Part shown: positions 44,649 to 53,585 of the stretch, piece by piece | How positions within the stretch are numbered: the stretch's first letter is position 1 | How the letters are laid out: every line of letters starts with the position of its first letter | Notes under the pieces: generated by a model | Databases searched by the model: none | Told to the model about the DNA's origin: nothing | Seen by the model: only the letters and a program-made list of their open reading frames with translations | Assembly (NCBI GenBank): GCA_964462685.1 | Contig: CAYWYR010000004.1 | Span: forward strand, 62,001 to 126,000 | Source of the DNA: CAYWYR01 sp964462685 | GTDB taxonomy: Bacteria; Bacteroidota; Ignavibacteria; Kapaibacteriales; UBA2268 | Direction of reading: 5' to 3' | DNA: 64,000 bases | Translations under genes and position numbers: made by a program

Positions 44649-45115
44649 ATTCCCAAACAGTTCAGGTCCATATAGCAAGCTTGATAGAAGGTGATTACAG
44701 ATATCTCGCTCTTAAACGATCCCCTGAGCAGCGTTTCTATCCTTCAATTTGGCAAACAGTAACAGGTAAGGTAGAGGCTCCGAACAATATTACAGAATCT
44801 TTTATCCAAACTGCGATGAGAGAGATGCAAGAGGAAACTGGCCTATCACGAGAAAATACTATAGCTGTATATAACATACCTTATGTAGCTAATTTTACCG
44901 ATTATAGAAGCAATACTGTACATTCAGCCCCGGTTATAGGTATAGTTGTGGATAAGAGTGAAATAGTTATATCTGAGGAGCATTCAGATTATAAATGGAT
45001 AAGCGTTTCAGAAGCTGAAAAGACTTATGATTTATACTCACACAAAGTCGCAACTCAAATCTTCCGAAATGAAATATTGGTTACTGAATCAGATCACTAT
45101 AGGTTGCCGTTTTGA
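44645..45115 (+). CDS. Nudix hydrolase with an expanded Nudix box
   Basis: A 156-residue Nudix-fold protein. The box reads GKVEAPNNITESFIQTAMRE then MQEETGL. REMQEETGL and the upstream Glu at minus eight are canonical, but the spacing from the leading Gly is ten residues instead of six, a four-residue insertion. Substrates may be dihydroneopterin triphosphate, dATP or nucleotide sugars. Specificity cannot be assigned. It is coupled to both neighbours: ATGA with the glycosyltransferase and TTGA with the GT2 gene. Confidence 0.87.
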   Translation: MNSQTVQVHIASLIEGDYRYLALKRSPEQRFYPSIWQTVTGKVEAPNNITESFIQTAMREMQEETGLSRENTIAVYNIPYVANFTDYRSNTVHSAPVIGIVVDKSEIVISEEHSDYKWISVSEAEKTYDLYSHKVATQIFRNEILVTESDHYRLPF

Positions 45116-46014
45116 AAAAAGTCTTTTCTTATGTTACTACCTTCAACAGATTGGAACTGCTGAAAAAAGTTATAGCCGGTCTGGAAAACCAGACTTATGA
45201 TCACCAGTTGACTGTAATAAACAACTCTTCTGAAGATGATACCGTTAAGTGGTTGGAATCCAAGGGGATACCGTATATAACCCAACCCAATGTCGGCTCC
45301 AGCGGTGGGCAGTGGCGGGCTGTAACAGAGGGATTAAATGAGGATTGTGACTATATCTGGATAATGGATGATGACGTTATCCCTGAGCCTGACTGCTTGA
45401 AAAATCTAATATTAGAGTCCGAAAAGCATGGCGAAAATTCTAAAGATAAAACTATTGTTTGCCCACTGAGATGGGGATCAGACGGTAAGATATTTGAAAA
45501 TGAGCCGTTGTGGCTTAATATTACCAATCCTTTCAAATCAATATGGGGAAGAATTATCTCAGAGGCTGATACAAAAGCTGATTTTGTAAAAGCTGAAGGC
45601 CTTACCTTTGAAGGGCCATTGATCTCAAAAAAGTTGGCTAAGGAAATTGGGCCGCCTGAATTCGGCTTTTTCATCCACGCAGACGATACTGAATATATGC
45701 TTCGTGCTAGTAAAGCTGGAGCTACACTTGGGTTGGCTACTAAAGCAAGGCTCGACCGTATGCTACCAGTACCGGATATTAATGCCGAGTTTACATGGAA
45801 ACATTACTATATAATAAGAAATATAATCGCCTTAGATGTGCTTCACGGCACTAAGGCTGTCCGGCTGCTGCGCCCGTTTTTCTATTTGCAATCATGGCTG
45901 AGAAGATCAAACAATTCTAAAGATAGAAAAGTAACGCTTAAAGCATTTAAAGATGGTTATAACTACAAAAAGGTTATTCAAGAAGAGGCAAGAGAAAAAA
46001 CTGGTTTTAAATAA
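45112..46014 (+). CDS. Family 2 glycosyltransferase (GlfT/rhamnosyl-like)
   Basis: A 300-residue GT2 protein: KKVFSYVTTFNRLELLKKVI, TVINNSSEDDTVKWL and NVGSSGGQWRAVTEGL. The metal site is in YIWIMDDDVIPEPDCL (DDD), as in galactofuranosyl- and rhamnosyltransferases that act on lipid-linked glycans. Then come GFFIHADDTEYMLRASKAG and a C-terminal basic region. The start is TTG in a TTGA overlap with the Nudix stop. It ends the glycan locus and converges with rsmE. Confidence 0.88.
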   Translation: MKKVFSYVTTFNRLELLKKVIAGLENQTYDHQLTVINNSSEDDTVKWLESKGIPYITQPNVGSSGGQWRAVTEGLNEDCDYIWIMDDDVIPEPDCLKNLILESEKHGENSKDKTIVCPLRWGSDGKIFENEPLWLNITNPFKSIWGRIISEADTKADFVKAEGLTFEGPLISKKLAKEIGPPEFGFFIHADDTEYMLRASKAGATLGLATKARLDRMLPVPDINAEFTWKHYYIIRNIIALDVLHGTKAVRLLRPFFYLQSWLRRSNNSKDRKVTLKAFKDGYNYKKVIQEEAREKTGFK

Positions 46015-46058
46015 ATCTTTCTCTTACTTCAATATCTATAAATATTATTAGATAATCA

Positions 46059-46808
46059 TTACACGGAAGCAATGAATGACATCATAGCGATAGATGCGGT
46101 TTCACTTCTTAGCCTTCTGGTACTTACTCGTAATCCTATTAGATTCTTAAAACTTGACAACTGCTCTAGTTCTTTATTCGAAATTCCACCTTCTGGGCCT
46201 ACTATTATCGCTACTTTCGGCGATGCAAGCTTATCTGTATTCTTCTTTAAAGATTTTATAGCATTTTCTACGTTCCCGCCTTCCGGATCGCCTAAGATAA
46301 TCGCATCGTAGTTATCAGCTTTTTTTAAGAAATCATCGAATTCAGATAATTCATGAATTTCGGGTAGGCATCTGTTTTGTGATTGTTTTAGTGCCGCTAT
46401 TGCCTTTTTATTTAATCTCTCAAGCTTCCTATCAAAGCTAGAAGTTCGAAAAGAGGAATTCTCCATTTTGATAAGGTATATATTGCTCGCACCCAGCTCC
46501 GTAGCTTTTTCAATTATGAACTCCGTTCTTGCGGAATCATCCAAAGGCGAAACGAACAAATCAAATATTATCTTATTGCTAGGGTATTTATCCGAAATAT
46601 CCTCTTTGATCCTAACGGTCATCTCTTTTTTTGATCGCTCCACTATTATTGCTGATAGCATTAAGCCTTGGCCGTTAGTGATAAGGAAATGATCATCCGG
46701 CTTTAATCTTAAAGCTATTGCGTGTTTAGCTTCGCCTGCAGGTAGTGGCAATACAGTATTATCTGTGATCGAGTTGAGATCAATATCAGGCAAAAAAAAG
46801 CATTCCAT
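46059..46808 (-). CDS. rsmE: 16S rRNA (uracil1498-N3)-methyltransferase
   Basis: A SPOUT-fold methyltransferase. The N-terminal PUA-like part (AGEAKHAIALRLKPDDHFLI) precedes the trefoil-knot SAM site: LFVSPLDDSARTEFIIEKAT then ELGASNIYLIKMENSS, AIIVGPEGGISNKELEQL, and LRVSTRRLRSETASIAMMSF at the C-terminus. The LRSETA motif is canonical. It is 249 residues long, divergent from the S9 peptidase gene. Confidence 0.93.
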   Translation of the reverse strand: MECFFLPDIDLNSITDNTVLPLPAGEAKHAIALRLKPDDHFLITNGQGLMLSAIIVERSKKEMTVRIKEDISDKYPSNKIIFDLFVSPLDDSARTEFIIEKATELGASNIYLIKMENSSFRTSSFDRKLERLNKKAIAALKQSQNRCLPEIHELSEFDDFLKKADNYDAIILGDPEGGNVENAIKSLKKNTDKLASPKVAIIVGPEGGISNKELEQLSSFKNLIGLRVSTRRLRSETASIAMMSFIASV

Positions 46809-46923
46809 AGTTAAATATCTCTACTGTTTATCAGTTCAAGTTTTCAAGATTGAGTAACATACAAATAGCATAATAAGTATATTGTTATATAATATGGTAA
46901 TCAAATAACATAATCTCTATTTA

Positions 46924-49671
46924 ATGAAATTTCTATTACTCATCTCTTCGCTTATCTTTCTCTCAAGTAATCAGACCTTAGCTGGAAATAAAAAGTTTAC
47001 TCATGAAGACGCTTTAACGTTCGAGCGAATGTACGGTCGGAATATAACTGATAACGGTAAGTTTGTTACTTATTACAGTAAACCAAGCAGAGGTGATAAT
47101 AAACTTCACCTCCGTAATCTCGAAACTGAAGAATATATTTACTTTGATAGAGCCAAAAGCTTAAAGTATGATTTGAATACAACTGTTTTCGGTTTTTTAC
47201 AGACAGCTGAAGCGATTGAGATAGCAAATTCTGAAAAGAAAAAGCCGCATAACAAGCTTAAGCTCTATTATCCGGAAGGTTCTAGGTTCGAAGAAATTGA
47301 AGATGTAAAAAGTTTTGCTGTAGCAGGTAGTGGTGAATGGGTAATGTACAGAGGGTATGATGAAAATAAAAACCCTGACAAAAAATCTCACAAGAAGTTC
47401 GGAACAGAACTCACACTTCGCCACCTTGATAGCGGTACTGAGATTGTGTTAGATGATATAATTGATTTCGCTATTGATTCGACTGGTACTCATCTTGCTT
47501 ATAGCGTTTCAGGCAAAAATGAAAAAAGAGACGGACTGTATTACAGAAATATGAATGAGCCGTTCATTCCTGAAACAACTGTTATGAAAGACTCTAACGG
47601 ACTTTTCCACCACATGATTTGGGATCATGATCGTAGTGTATTAGCTTTTTTACATGCAAAGCAGGATACCAACGGGTATAATGATAATAATGCTCTCTAT
47701 ACTTACAAACCAAAGGAAGAACCAATAAAGATAGTTGATTCAGACCTTTCTGTTAATGGAAGCCAATGGCATATCTTCGCCGATGACCCTATGTTCAGCG
47801 AGGATGGTTCAAAGATTTACTATTCTTCGCGCCCCGCCTGGCGAATAATACATAAAGAGGATGAGGATGAGGTCGAAGACTGGAATGACTCAACATATTA
47901 CGACTTTGATAGGATACTTAAAGACCGTAAAATTAATGTTTGGCACTGGGATGATCCCAGTATAGTAACAGTTGAGGAGACAAACTGGAATCAAACCAAA
48001 AGCGAGTCTTTTTTAGGTGTATATAATTCTAAAACCGATAAGAGTTATCAGCTGGCTGATACGAACCTTGTTAGCCCGGACGGGCTCAAGTATTCTGAGC
48101 GGTATTTATTAATGAGGGATAATGATAAATACGCTCGTGATGTTACATGGTATGGTTGGTTTTTCGATCTTTACTTAGCCGATACAGAAACTGGCGATGT
48201 GAAACTGATAGCCGATAGTTTGGAACATACAGCAGACATTAGCCCAGACGGTAAATATTCGGTTTGGTACAGGCAGGGTGATTGGTTTTTATACGATAAC
48301 GGAAGCGGGGAGCTGAATAATATCTCGGAAGGATCTGGTATCACGTTCCAAAACCAAGAAGAAGATAGGCCAAGAGAGCCCGGTTCTTATGGGTTTATGG
48401 GCTGGGAAAAAGGAAGTAATAATCCTATTTTCTATGATCGCAATGATGCATATCTATACGATAGAGCAGTAACTAAAACATTCCGTAACTTAACTGAGAA
48501 TTACCGGGATAGTCCTAATCATAGATTCAGATACTCTGATACCGACAGAGATGACCCTTATATCAATATCAATTCACCTATGATATTCAGCGTATGGGAT
48601 TACTCTGAAAAGTCAACCTCTCTCTATGTAGTAAATCCATTAGAGCAAGTAGTGGAAAAAAAGCTCGAGGGGGATTACAATTATAAAATAGGTGATATTG
48701 CCGATGACGCCTATAAGATTCTCTTTACCAAAGAGAATTACCGTACTTTCCCCGATATCTATGTATCGGATATCAACTTGAACGATACAAATAAAGTATC
48801 TGATCTACACCCTTATTATTTAGAGGATTATAACTGGGGGCAGCCAATGCAGCTGAAATGGATGGCTGAAAACGGTGATACCCTCTATGGTACATACATA
48901 TTACCTGATGATTATAACCCCAAAAAGAAGTATCCTGTTTTCATTTATTACTACGAGAAATTCGGCGATCGCCGCAATCAGTGGAATCAACCAGTTGTAA
49001 ACCACCGACCAAATTACCAAAGCTATGTATCAGATGGATATATAATGTTCCTGCCAGATATCTACTTTAGAGAAGGTGACCCGGGGCCAAGCTCTACTCG
49101 CTCAATGTTGGATGCTATGAATGCTTTGGAAAAAGCCGCTTCAATAGATAAAGATAAGGTTATTCTGCACGGGCACTCTTGGTCTGGCTATCAATCCGCT
49201 TATATCGGTACTCAAACTGATTATTTTGCTGGGATCATAACCGGGGCGCCAGTATCTAATATGACTTCCGCATATTCCGGTATTAGGTTGGGTAGCGGGC
49301 TTGCAAGGCAGTTCCAATATGAAAGAGGGCAGTCTCGTATCGGAGGAAATCTTATTGACTCGCTCGATGCTTATATTCGAAACTCACCTGTGTTTTTTGC
49401 CGATAAAATGAATACTCCGATGCTTATACAGTTTGGTGATGTGGATGACGCAGTACCATATTCGCAAGGTGTTGAGTTATATCTGGCATTGAGAAGATTC
49501 CAGAAACCAGCTATTATGCTTCAATACGAAGGAGAGCCACACCATTTGAAGAAGTTTGCAAACAAACTCGACTATCTTATCAAAATGAAGGAATTCGCTG
49601 ACTATCATGTGGGTAAATTAGAAGAAAAGCCTGACTGGATGGACGGAGTACCTTATTGGAGAGGAAAATGA
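46924..49671 (+). CDS. Secreted S9-family prolyl oligopeptidase-like peptidase
   Basis: A 915-residue protein with a signal peptide (FLLLISSLIFLSSNQTLAG), a beta-propeller region (about residues 25-640) with WD-like stretches such as GEWVMYRGYDENKNPD, and a C-terminal alpha/beta hydrolase domain. The nucleophile is Ser752 in GHSWSGYQSAY. Most relatives have GHSWGGYQ, so the glycine two after the serine is replaced by Ser. The Asp lies in GDVDDAVPYSQG and the His in GEPHHLKKFA. It is likely a periplasmic or surface dipeptidyl or oligopeptidase. A stem-loop at 49704 follows the stop. Confidence 0.9.
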   Translation: MKFLLLISSLIFLSSNQTLAGNKKFTHEDALTFERMYGRNITDNGKFVTYYSKPSRGDNKLHLRNLETEEYIYFDRAKSLKYDLNTTVFGFLQTAEAIEIANSEKKKPHNKLKLYYPEGSRFEEIEDVKSFAVAGSGEWVMYRGYDENKNPDKKSHKKFGTELTLRHLDSGTEIVLDDIIDFAIDSTGTHLAYSVSGKNEKRDGLYYRNMNEPFIPETTVMKDSNGLFHHMIWDHDRSVLAFLHAKQDTNGYNDNNALYTYKPKEEPIKIVDSDLSVNGSQWHIFADDPMFSEDGSKIYYSSRPAWRIIHKEDEDEVEDWNDSTYYDFDRILKDRKINVWHWDDPSIVTVEETNWNQTKSESFLGVYNSKTDKSYQLADTNLVSPDGLKYSERYLLMRDNDKYARDVTWYGWFFDLYLADTETGDVKLIADSLEHTADISPDGKYSVWYRQGDWFLYDNGSGELNNISEGSGITFQNQEEDRPREPGSYGFMGWEKGSNNPIFYDRNDAYLYDRAVTKTFRNLTENYRDSPNHRFRYSDTDRDDPYININSPMIFSVWDYSEKSTSLYVVNPLEQVVEKKLEGDYNYKIGDIADDAYKILFTKENYRTFPDIYVSDINLNDTNKVSDLHPYYLEDYNWGQPMQLKWMAENGDTLYGTYILPDDYNPKKKYPVFIYYYEKFGDRRNQWNQPVVNHRPNYQSYVSDGYIMFLPDIYFREGDPGPSSTRSMLDAMNALEKAASIDKDKVILHGHSWSGYQSAYIGTQTDYFAGIITGAPVSNMTSAYSGIRLGSGLARQFQYERGQSRIGGNLIDSLDAYIRNSPVFFADKMNTPMLIQFGDVDDAVPYSQGVELYLALRRFQKPAIMLQYEGEPHHLKKFANKLDYLIKMKEFADYHVGKLEEKPDWMDGVPYWRGK

Positions 49672-49703
49672 GAAATATAATTAGTATTTTTGATAAGAAA
49701 TAA

Positions 49704-49731
49704 AATATCTAAGTAGTTATACTTAGATATT
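49704..49731 (+). terminator. Hairpin after the S9 peptidase gene, weak U-tract
   Basis: AATATCTAAGT pairs perfectly with ACTTAGATATT (49704-49714 and 49721-49731) with a six-base loop. It lacks a clean T-run, so terminator function is uncertain. The 49732-49847 interval after it holds a TAnnTTTG box and a second, strong terminator. Confidence 0.4.
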
Positions 49732-49778
49732 ATTTATAGGATTGTTGCATATTAAATATGTTCTTATACTTCCTTATA

Positions 49779-49786
49779 TAGGTTTG
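49779..49786 (+). promoter_or_regulatory. Putative -7 box (TAGGTTTG)
   Basis: TAGGTTTG matches TAnnTTTG exactly. Transcription would begin near 49793, eleven bases ahead of the terminator stem at 49804. A -33 TTG at the normal distance is not clear. It lies before the small membrane protein gene. Confidence 0.35.
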
Positions 49787-49803
49787 TTTAGAGCGTCGGG
49801 TTT

Positions 49804-49837
49804 AGGCAAACGGATATTTCTGTTTGCCTTTTTTTTT
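49804..49837 (+). terminator. Strong intrinsic terminator just before the small membrane protein gene
   Basis: AGGCAAAC pairs with GTTTGCCT (49804-49811 and 49822-49829) with a ten-base loop, followed by nine T (49829-49837). The next ATG at 49848 is ten bases after the tract. Confidence 0.85.
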
Positions 49838-49847
49838 ATTATTTTTT

Positions 49848-50237
49848 ATGAACACTGAAAAGCCGATTTATATTAATATCAATACTCCAGAGATTTTTGC
49901 TTTGGAGATTTTATTGTTAAATCTAATAGTTGATATTATAATGTATGGGGATAATGGAGAAATAGCTTCTAAGCTATTTATAATGCTCATTGCAAATTTC
50001 CTTTGGTTTATCAAGATAGAAGGTTTTGAAATCGGTTTTGGCCGAAGAATTTTTGGTGCAATTATATTTGATGCTGGGCTATTCTGGCTTTATTTCGCAT
50101 TTGGCTACAAAGAAGCTTTTGGTCTATGCATAACACAAATATTCTATCTATTTCTGATAGCGGTGATGGGGTATTTCATAAAGAAAAAAGAATCGCCGAC
50201 CATTGATATCTCATACACCCGAAAGCAATCTAAGTAG
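49848..50237 (+). CDS. Small membrane protein of unknown function
   Basis: The 129-residue protein begins MNTEKPIYININTPEIFALE. It has about three or four hydrophobic helices (IFALEILLLNLIVDIIMY, FIMLIANFLWFIKI, FGAIIFDAGLFWLYFAF, LCITQIFYLFLIAVMGYFI) and a basic C-terminal tail (KKKESPTIDISYTRKQSK). I chose the ATG at 49848, because the longer TTG-started frame from 49824 would include the terminator stem. I do not recognise the family. Its only notable feature is the hairpin in its leader. Confidence 0.6.
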   Translation: MNTEKPIYININTPEIFALEILLLNLIVDIIMYGDNGEIASKLFIMLIANFLWFIKIEGFEIGFGRRIFGAIIFDAGLFWLYFAFGYKEAFGLCITQIFYLFLIAVMGYFIKKKESPTIDISYTRKQSK

Positions 50238-50307
50238 TTTGGTTTAATATGCGGTTTAATATAAGTTTGTAGGTCAATCATTCAAGATCAAACAATCTTC
50301 AATCAGC

Positions 50308-51114
50308 TTGAAAAAAATCATTACTTGGAATATCAACGGTTATAGGTCTATAGTCGGCCAGAATGCTTCCCGAAAATGGGATAAAGTGGAAAAGGATAAT
50401 AAACTATTCCGCTTTATCGATAAAGAAAAACCTGATGTACTGATGCTTCAGGAAACCAAAGCCCATGTTGATCAAATAAACCAAGAATTGAGAGCTCCCG
50501 AGGGCTACAATGGTTTTTTCTCTAACTGTACTTCACGCAAAGGATACTCCGGCGCGGCTATACTCACCAATAAAGAGCCCGATGAAGTAATCTTTGATAT
50601 GGGAATAGAAGAGTTCGACTGCGAAGGAAGAATGGCTGGTGCCAGATTCGGCAATCAGCTTTACATCGGTGTTTATTTTCCTAACGGTGGTAAAGGTGAT
50701 GACCGTGTTGACTATAAACTCAGATACTACGACGCGCTTTTTGATTTCATTGAACAGTATAAGTCCTCAAACACTAAAGTAATCATATCGGGCGATTATA
50801 ATACAGCCCATACCGAGATTGACCTGGCAAGGCCAAAGCAGAACGTCAATACAACTGGTTTCCTTCAAATTGAGCGAGATAAGATAGACGAGGTTCTATC
50901 AAAAGGATATAGTGATGCTTTTAGGATGTTCAACAAGGAAGGACATAACTATACATGGTGGGCACAACGCGGGAGAGCGAAAGAGAATAACGTAGGCTGG
51001 CGTATTGATTACCACATGGTATCAGATAATGTAAAAGAGAGTATAAAGTCCTGCTATCACCTGCCCGATGAACCCGGTAGCGACCACTGCCCAGTTGTAA
51101 TGGAGATGGAATGA
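50308..51114 (+). CDS. xth: Exodeoxyribonuclease III / apurinic-apyrimidinic endonuclease
   Basis: A 268-residue EEP-family nuclease for base-excision repair. Motifs: KKIITWNINGYRS, VLMLQETKAH, ISGDYNTAHTEIDLARPKQN (with Asp-Asn), WRIDYHMVS and the catalytic PGSDHCPVVM. The start is TTG. It overlaps the following CHASE2 gene as ATGA and so is the first gene of the xth-CHASE2-CHASE2 set. Confidence 0.95.
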   Translation: MKKIITWNINGYRSIVGQNASRKWDKVEKDNKLFRFIDKEKPDVLMLQETKAHVDQINQELRAPEGYNGFFSNCTSRKGYSGAAILTNKEPDEVIFDMGIEEFDCEGRMAGARFGNQLYIGVYFPNGGKGDDRVDYKLRYYDALFDFIEQYKSSNTKVIISGDYNTAHTEIDLARPKQNVNTTGFLQIERDKIDEVLSKGYSDAFRMFNKEGHNYTWWAQRGRAKENNVGWRIDYHMVSDNVKESIKSCYHLPDEPGSDHCPVVMEME

Positions 51115-52322
51115 AGAACTGGTTCAGAATCGACCATCTTCTCAGCACACTACTCGTGTTTGCTTTTATGGCTTTCCTGCCATGGTTTTTCTCTATTGAT
51201 TTCTTTGATCCCCTACAAAGCACTATAGAAGACATGACTATAACTGATATTGTTTTCGGGCATGTCAGAGACTACGAGAATATAGAGACTGATACCAATA
51301 TCGTCATCATAAATAATTCCCATCTATCTAGAGGAGCTTTTGCTGAGCAGCTTGAAATGATTATGAGCTACCAGCCAGCAATTGTGGCAATAGATGCATT
51401 CTACCGTAAACCTAAAGACCCCGATGAGGATGAATATCTATCTTACATACTATCGGAATACGATAATATTATTCTTGTAAATGAACTTGATATCAATGAT
51501 AAGGGTGAATTAGAATCGATCAAAAGCTCTAATCCGATTTTCTCCGATTATGCAGATGAAGCTTATGCGAATATGGTCGTAAGTGATGAGGATTTCAGAA
51601 CGGTTAGGCGAATAGCTCCAATATTCAAGGTTGAGAAATGGCAGGATAGGGGAGATACGGTATTCAATAGCCTATCTGTTGCCGTGAGTCAACACTACGC
51701 TCCCGATAAAACAAAGAGATACTTAGAAAGAGATAATGAACTGGAGCTTGTTAACTTTAAGCGTAATATCGGCAAGGGTTATACATACTTTGATGTCAGA
51801 GAAATGTTTGAAAATCTTGATTTGCTTGAAGCTGTTACAGGTAAGATAGTTCTGATAGGATATCTGGGGCCTACAACGGACATCAAATCTACTGAGGATA
51901 TATTTTATACCCCGATGAACGAGGCTTATGTAGGAAAGGCAGAGCCTGATATGTACGGTGTGGTAATACATGCTAACGCGATATCAATGATACTAGAAGA
52001 AGATTATCTTACCCAATCTCCTGATTGGCTGCCTTATCTGCTTATGGTAGTTGTAATTTATATCAATATGGTGATGCTATGGACTTTCAGAAGAAAATAC
52101 CTTATTTGGAGTCAGTTACTCACAATTGCTTTTGTTTTAGGACAGCTAATTTTTCTGCCTGTGGTAGTAGTACTTCTTCTTCACTGGTTTGATTTTGAGC
52201 TTTCGATGGGTTCGGTTTTCTTCGCGATAATCGTATGTGTACTTTGTTTTGAAATGTACAATGACAGCTTAAAACCTCTCGGTATCAGTACCTGGAATAA
52301 ACTGAGAGGCAAAACCGCATGA
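51111..52322 (+). CDS. CHASE2-domain membrane sensor protein without output domain (first copy)
   Basis: The 403-residue protein has an N-terminal transmembrane helix (LLSTLLVFAFMAFLPWFF). A large extracytoplasmic CHASE2 domain covers about residues 30-300, with DTNIVIINNSHL, AIVAIDAFYR and the C-terminal GKIVLIGYLG plus PDMYGVVIHANAISMIL hallmarks. Three transmembrane helices then end the chain. CHASE2 usually feeds kinases or cyclases; here no effector domain follows. It is translationally coupled to xth and to the second copy. The ligand and partner are unknown. Confidence 0.85.
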   Translation: MKNWFRIDHLLSTLLVFAFMAFLPWFFSIDFFDPLQSTIEDMTITDIVFGHVRDYENIETDTNIVIINNSHLSRGAFAEQLEMIMSYQPAIVAIDAFYRKPKDPDEDEYLSYILSEYDNIILVNELDINDKGELESIKSSNPIFSDYADEAYANMVVSDEDFRTVRRIAPIFKVEKWQDRGDTVFNSLSVAVSQHYAPDKTKRYLERDNELELVNFKRNIGKGYTYFDVREMFENLDLLEAVTGKIVLIGYLGPTTDIKSTEDIFYTPMNEAYVGKAEPDMYGVVIHANAISMILEEDYLTQSPDWLPYLLMVVVIYINMVMLWTFRRKYLIWSQLLTIAFVLGQLIFLPVVVVLLLHWFDFELSMGSVFFAIIVCVLCFEMYNDSLKPLGISTWNKLRGKTA

Positions 52323-53518
52323 GATGGCTCAAGAATCTTTTTTCTTTAAATGCCCTGTGGGCATCGGTAGTATTATATATTCTGATCTTTACTGTTCCAT
52401 TATTGTTTAAAGCAGATGTATTCAGGCCTTTTACAACTGCCGTATCGGATTTCAAAATAAGCGATGTATTCTATTCATCGATCCTTCCGGAACTGGAAAA
52501 ACCAGAAGAGACTGAGATCGTACTTATTAATTCTGTGATGTTCACAGATTTCGGGCAGAAAAATATTAGTTCCGATAATATTGCTCGCTTTGTTCTGCAA
52601 TCTATTGAAGAAGGTGCTACCTCCATCGGGATATCTGCCGATTTGGAATTAGACTCATCTTCTGAAAATTATGAGATGGTCATCAAGATTCTATCCGAAC
52701 CTGGGGTATATATATCACAGCAGAACCTCTCGATAGACGGAGAAAACTATCAAAATATTACTGAGGAATATGTACTTGAATCACTTGCTACCTTGCAGAT
52801 AAGAGATGCATCATTTATCGGAAGTGATGACAGAAAGCATAAGTCTATAAGATCTTTCTACCCCGGAGAAGGCGAAAACAGACACATTGCATTTGATCTG
52901 GCTTCCGAATATGATGATAATCTTTCAGAGGGCATAGAGTTAGAAACCAATGAGATGGTCATCAACTTCAGGGGGAACTTAGAGAAGTTCACTACATTGG
53001 AAGCAACTGAATTCTTCTCAGGCGAATATGAAGAAGATATTTTGCTGAATAAAATTGTCCTAATAGGGCCGTTTGATATCACAGGTATATCAGACGAATT
53101 TTCTAAAACATACTATACTCCACTCAACGAAAGTACGGCTGGAAGAACATTCCCTGATATGTATGGGATAACTATTTTGGCAAATATAGTTTCTATGCTT
53201 ATTTCAGATGAATACTTAGAACGAAATTCGATATGGGTTATATATCTGGTTGGTTTTCTTTTAGCCTATATGAATATGCTGGTATATTTAGCTATATCAA
53301 GATGGGATAGAAAATGGCTTGAGTTCTCAGCTCTGATATTATTTGTTGTGCAGTCGGTAGGTATAGCTTTTATGTCAATTAACTTCATAGCAGACCAAGG
53401 TAAATACTATGATCTGACATTCATGGTATTCGTTGCGGCACTTTCACCTATCATTTTCCAAATATATATGGACACCATCAGGCCATTGGCTCGTAGGGTT
53501 TATAATATCTTCACATAA
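52319..53518 (+). CDS. CHASE2-domain membrane protein without output domain (second copy)
   Basis: At 399 residues it has the same layout as its upstream neighbour: one N-terminal helix (LWASVVLYILIFTVPLLF), a CHASE2-type domain with TEIVLINSVMF and ATSIGISADLEL, the GKIVLIGP-like ILLNKIVLIGPFD, PDMYGITILANIVSMLI, and three C-terminal helices. The two copies are diverged paralogues, not recent duplicates. The shared PDMYG motif is the clearest match. No output domain is present. They may heterodimerise, which is inference. Confidence 0.83.
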   Translation: MRWLKNLFSLNALWASVVLYILIFTVPLLFKADVFRPFTTAVSDFKISDVFYSSILPELEKPEETEIVLINSVMFTDFGQKNISSDNIARFVLQSIEEGATSIGISADLELDSSSENYEMVIKILSEPGVYISQQNLSIDGENYQNITEEYVLESLATLQIRDASFIGSDDRKHKSIRSFYPGEGENRHIAFDLASEYDDNLSEGIELETNEMVINFRGNLEKFTTLEATEFFSGEYEEDILLNKIVLIGPFDITGISDEFSKTYYTPLNESTAGRTFPDMYGITILANIVSMLISDEYLERNSIWVIYLVGFLLAYMNMLVYLAISRWDRKWLEFSALILFVVQSVGIAFMSINFIADQGKYYDLTFMVFVAALSPIIFQIYMDTIRPLARRVYNIFT

Positions 53519-53528
53519 TAACTTCTAA

Positions 53529-53556
53529 ATACTTATTTGAAATAACCGATAAGTAT
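53529..53556 (+). terminator. Hairpin after the second CHASE2 gene
   Basis: ATACTTAT and ATAAGTAT (53529-53536 and 53549-53556) form an 8-bp stem with a 12-base loop, followed by CTTATATT, a poor U-tract. It may terminate or attenuate transcription ahead of the FecR-like gene. Confidence 0.35.
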
Positions 53557-53585
53557 CTTATATTATGCATATAATTCAGTAATAA

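Noticed and set aside
46039..46060. AT-only inverted repeat between the last GT2 and rsmE
   Set aside because: The stem is only about six A/T pairs and there is no U-tract. It is likely chance in AT-rich DNA.
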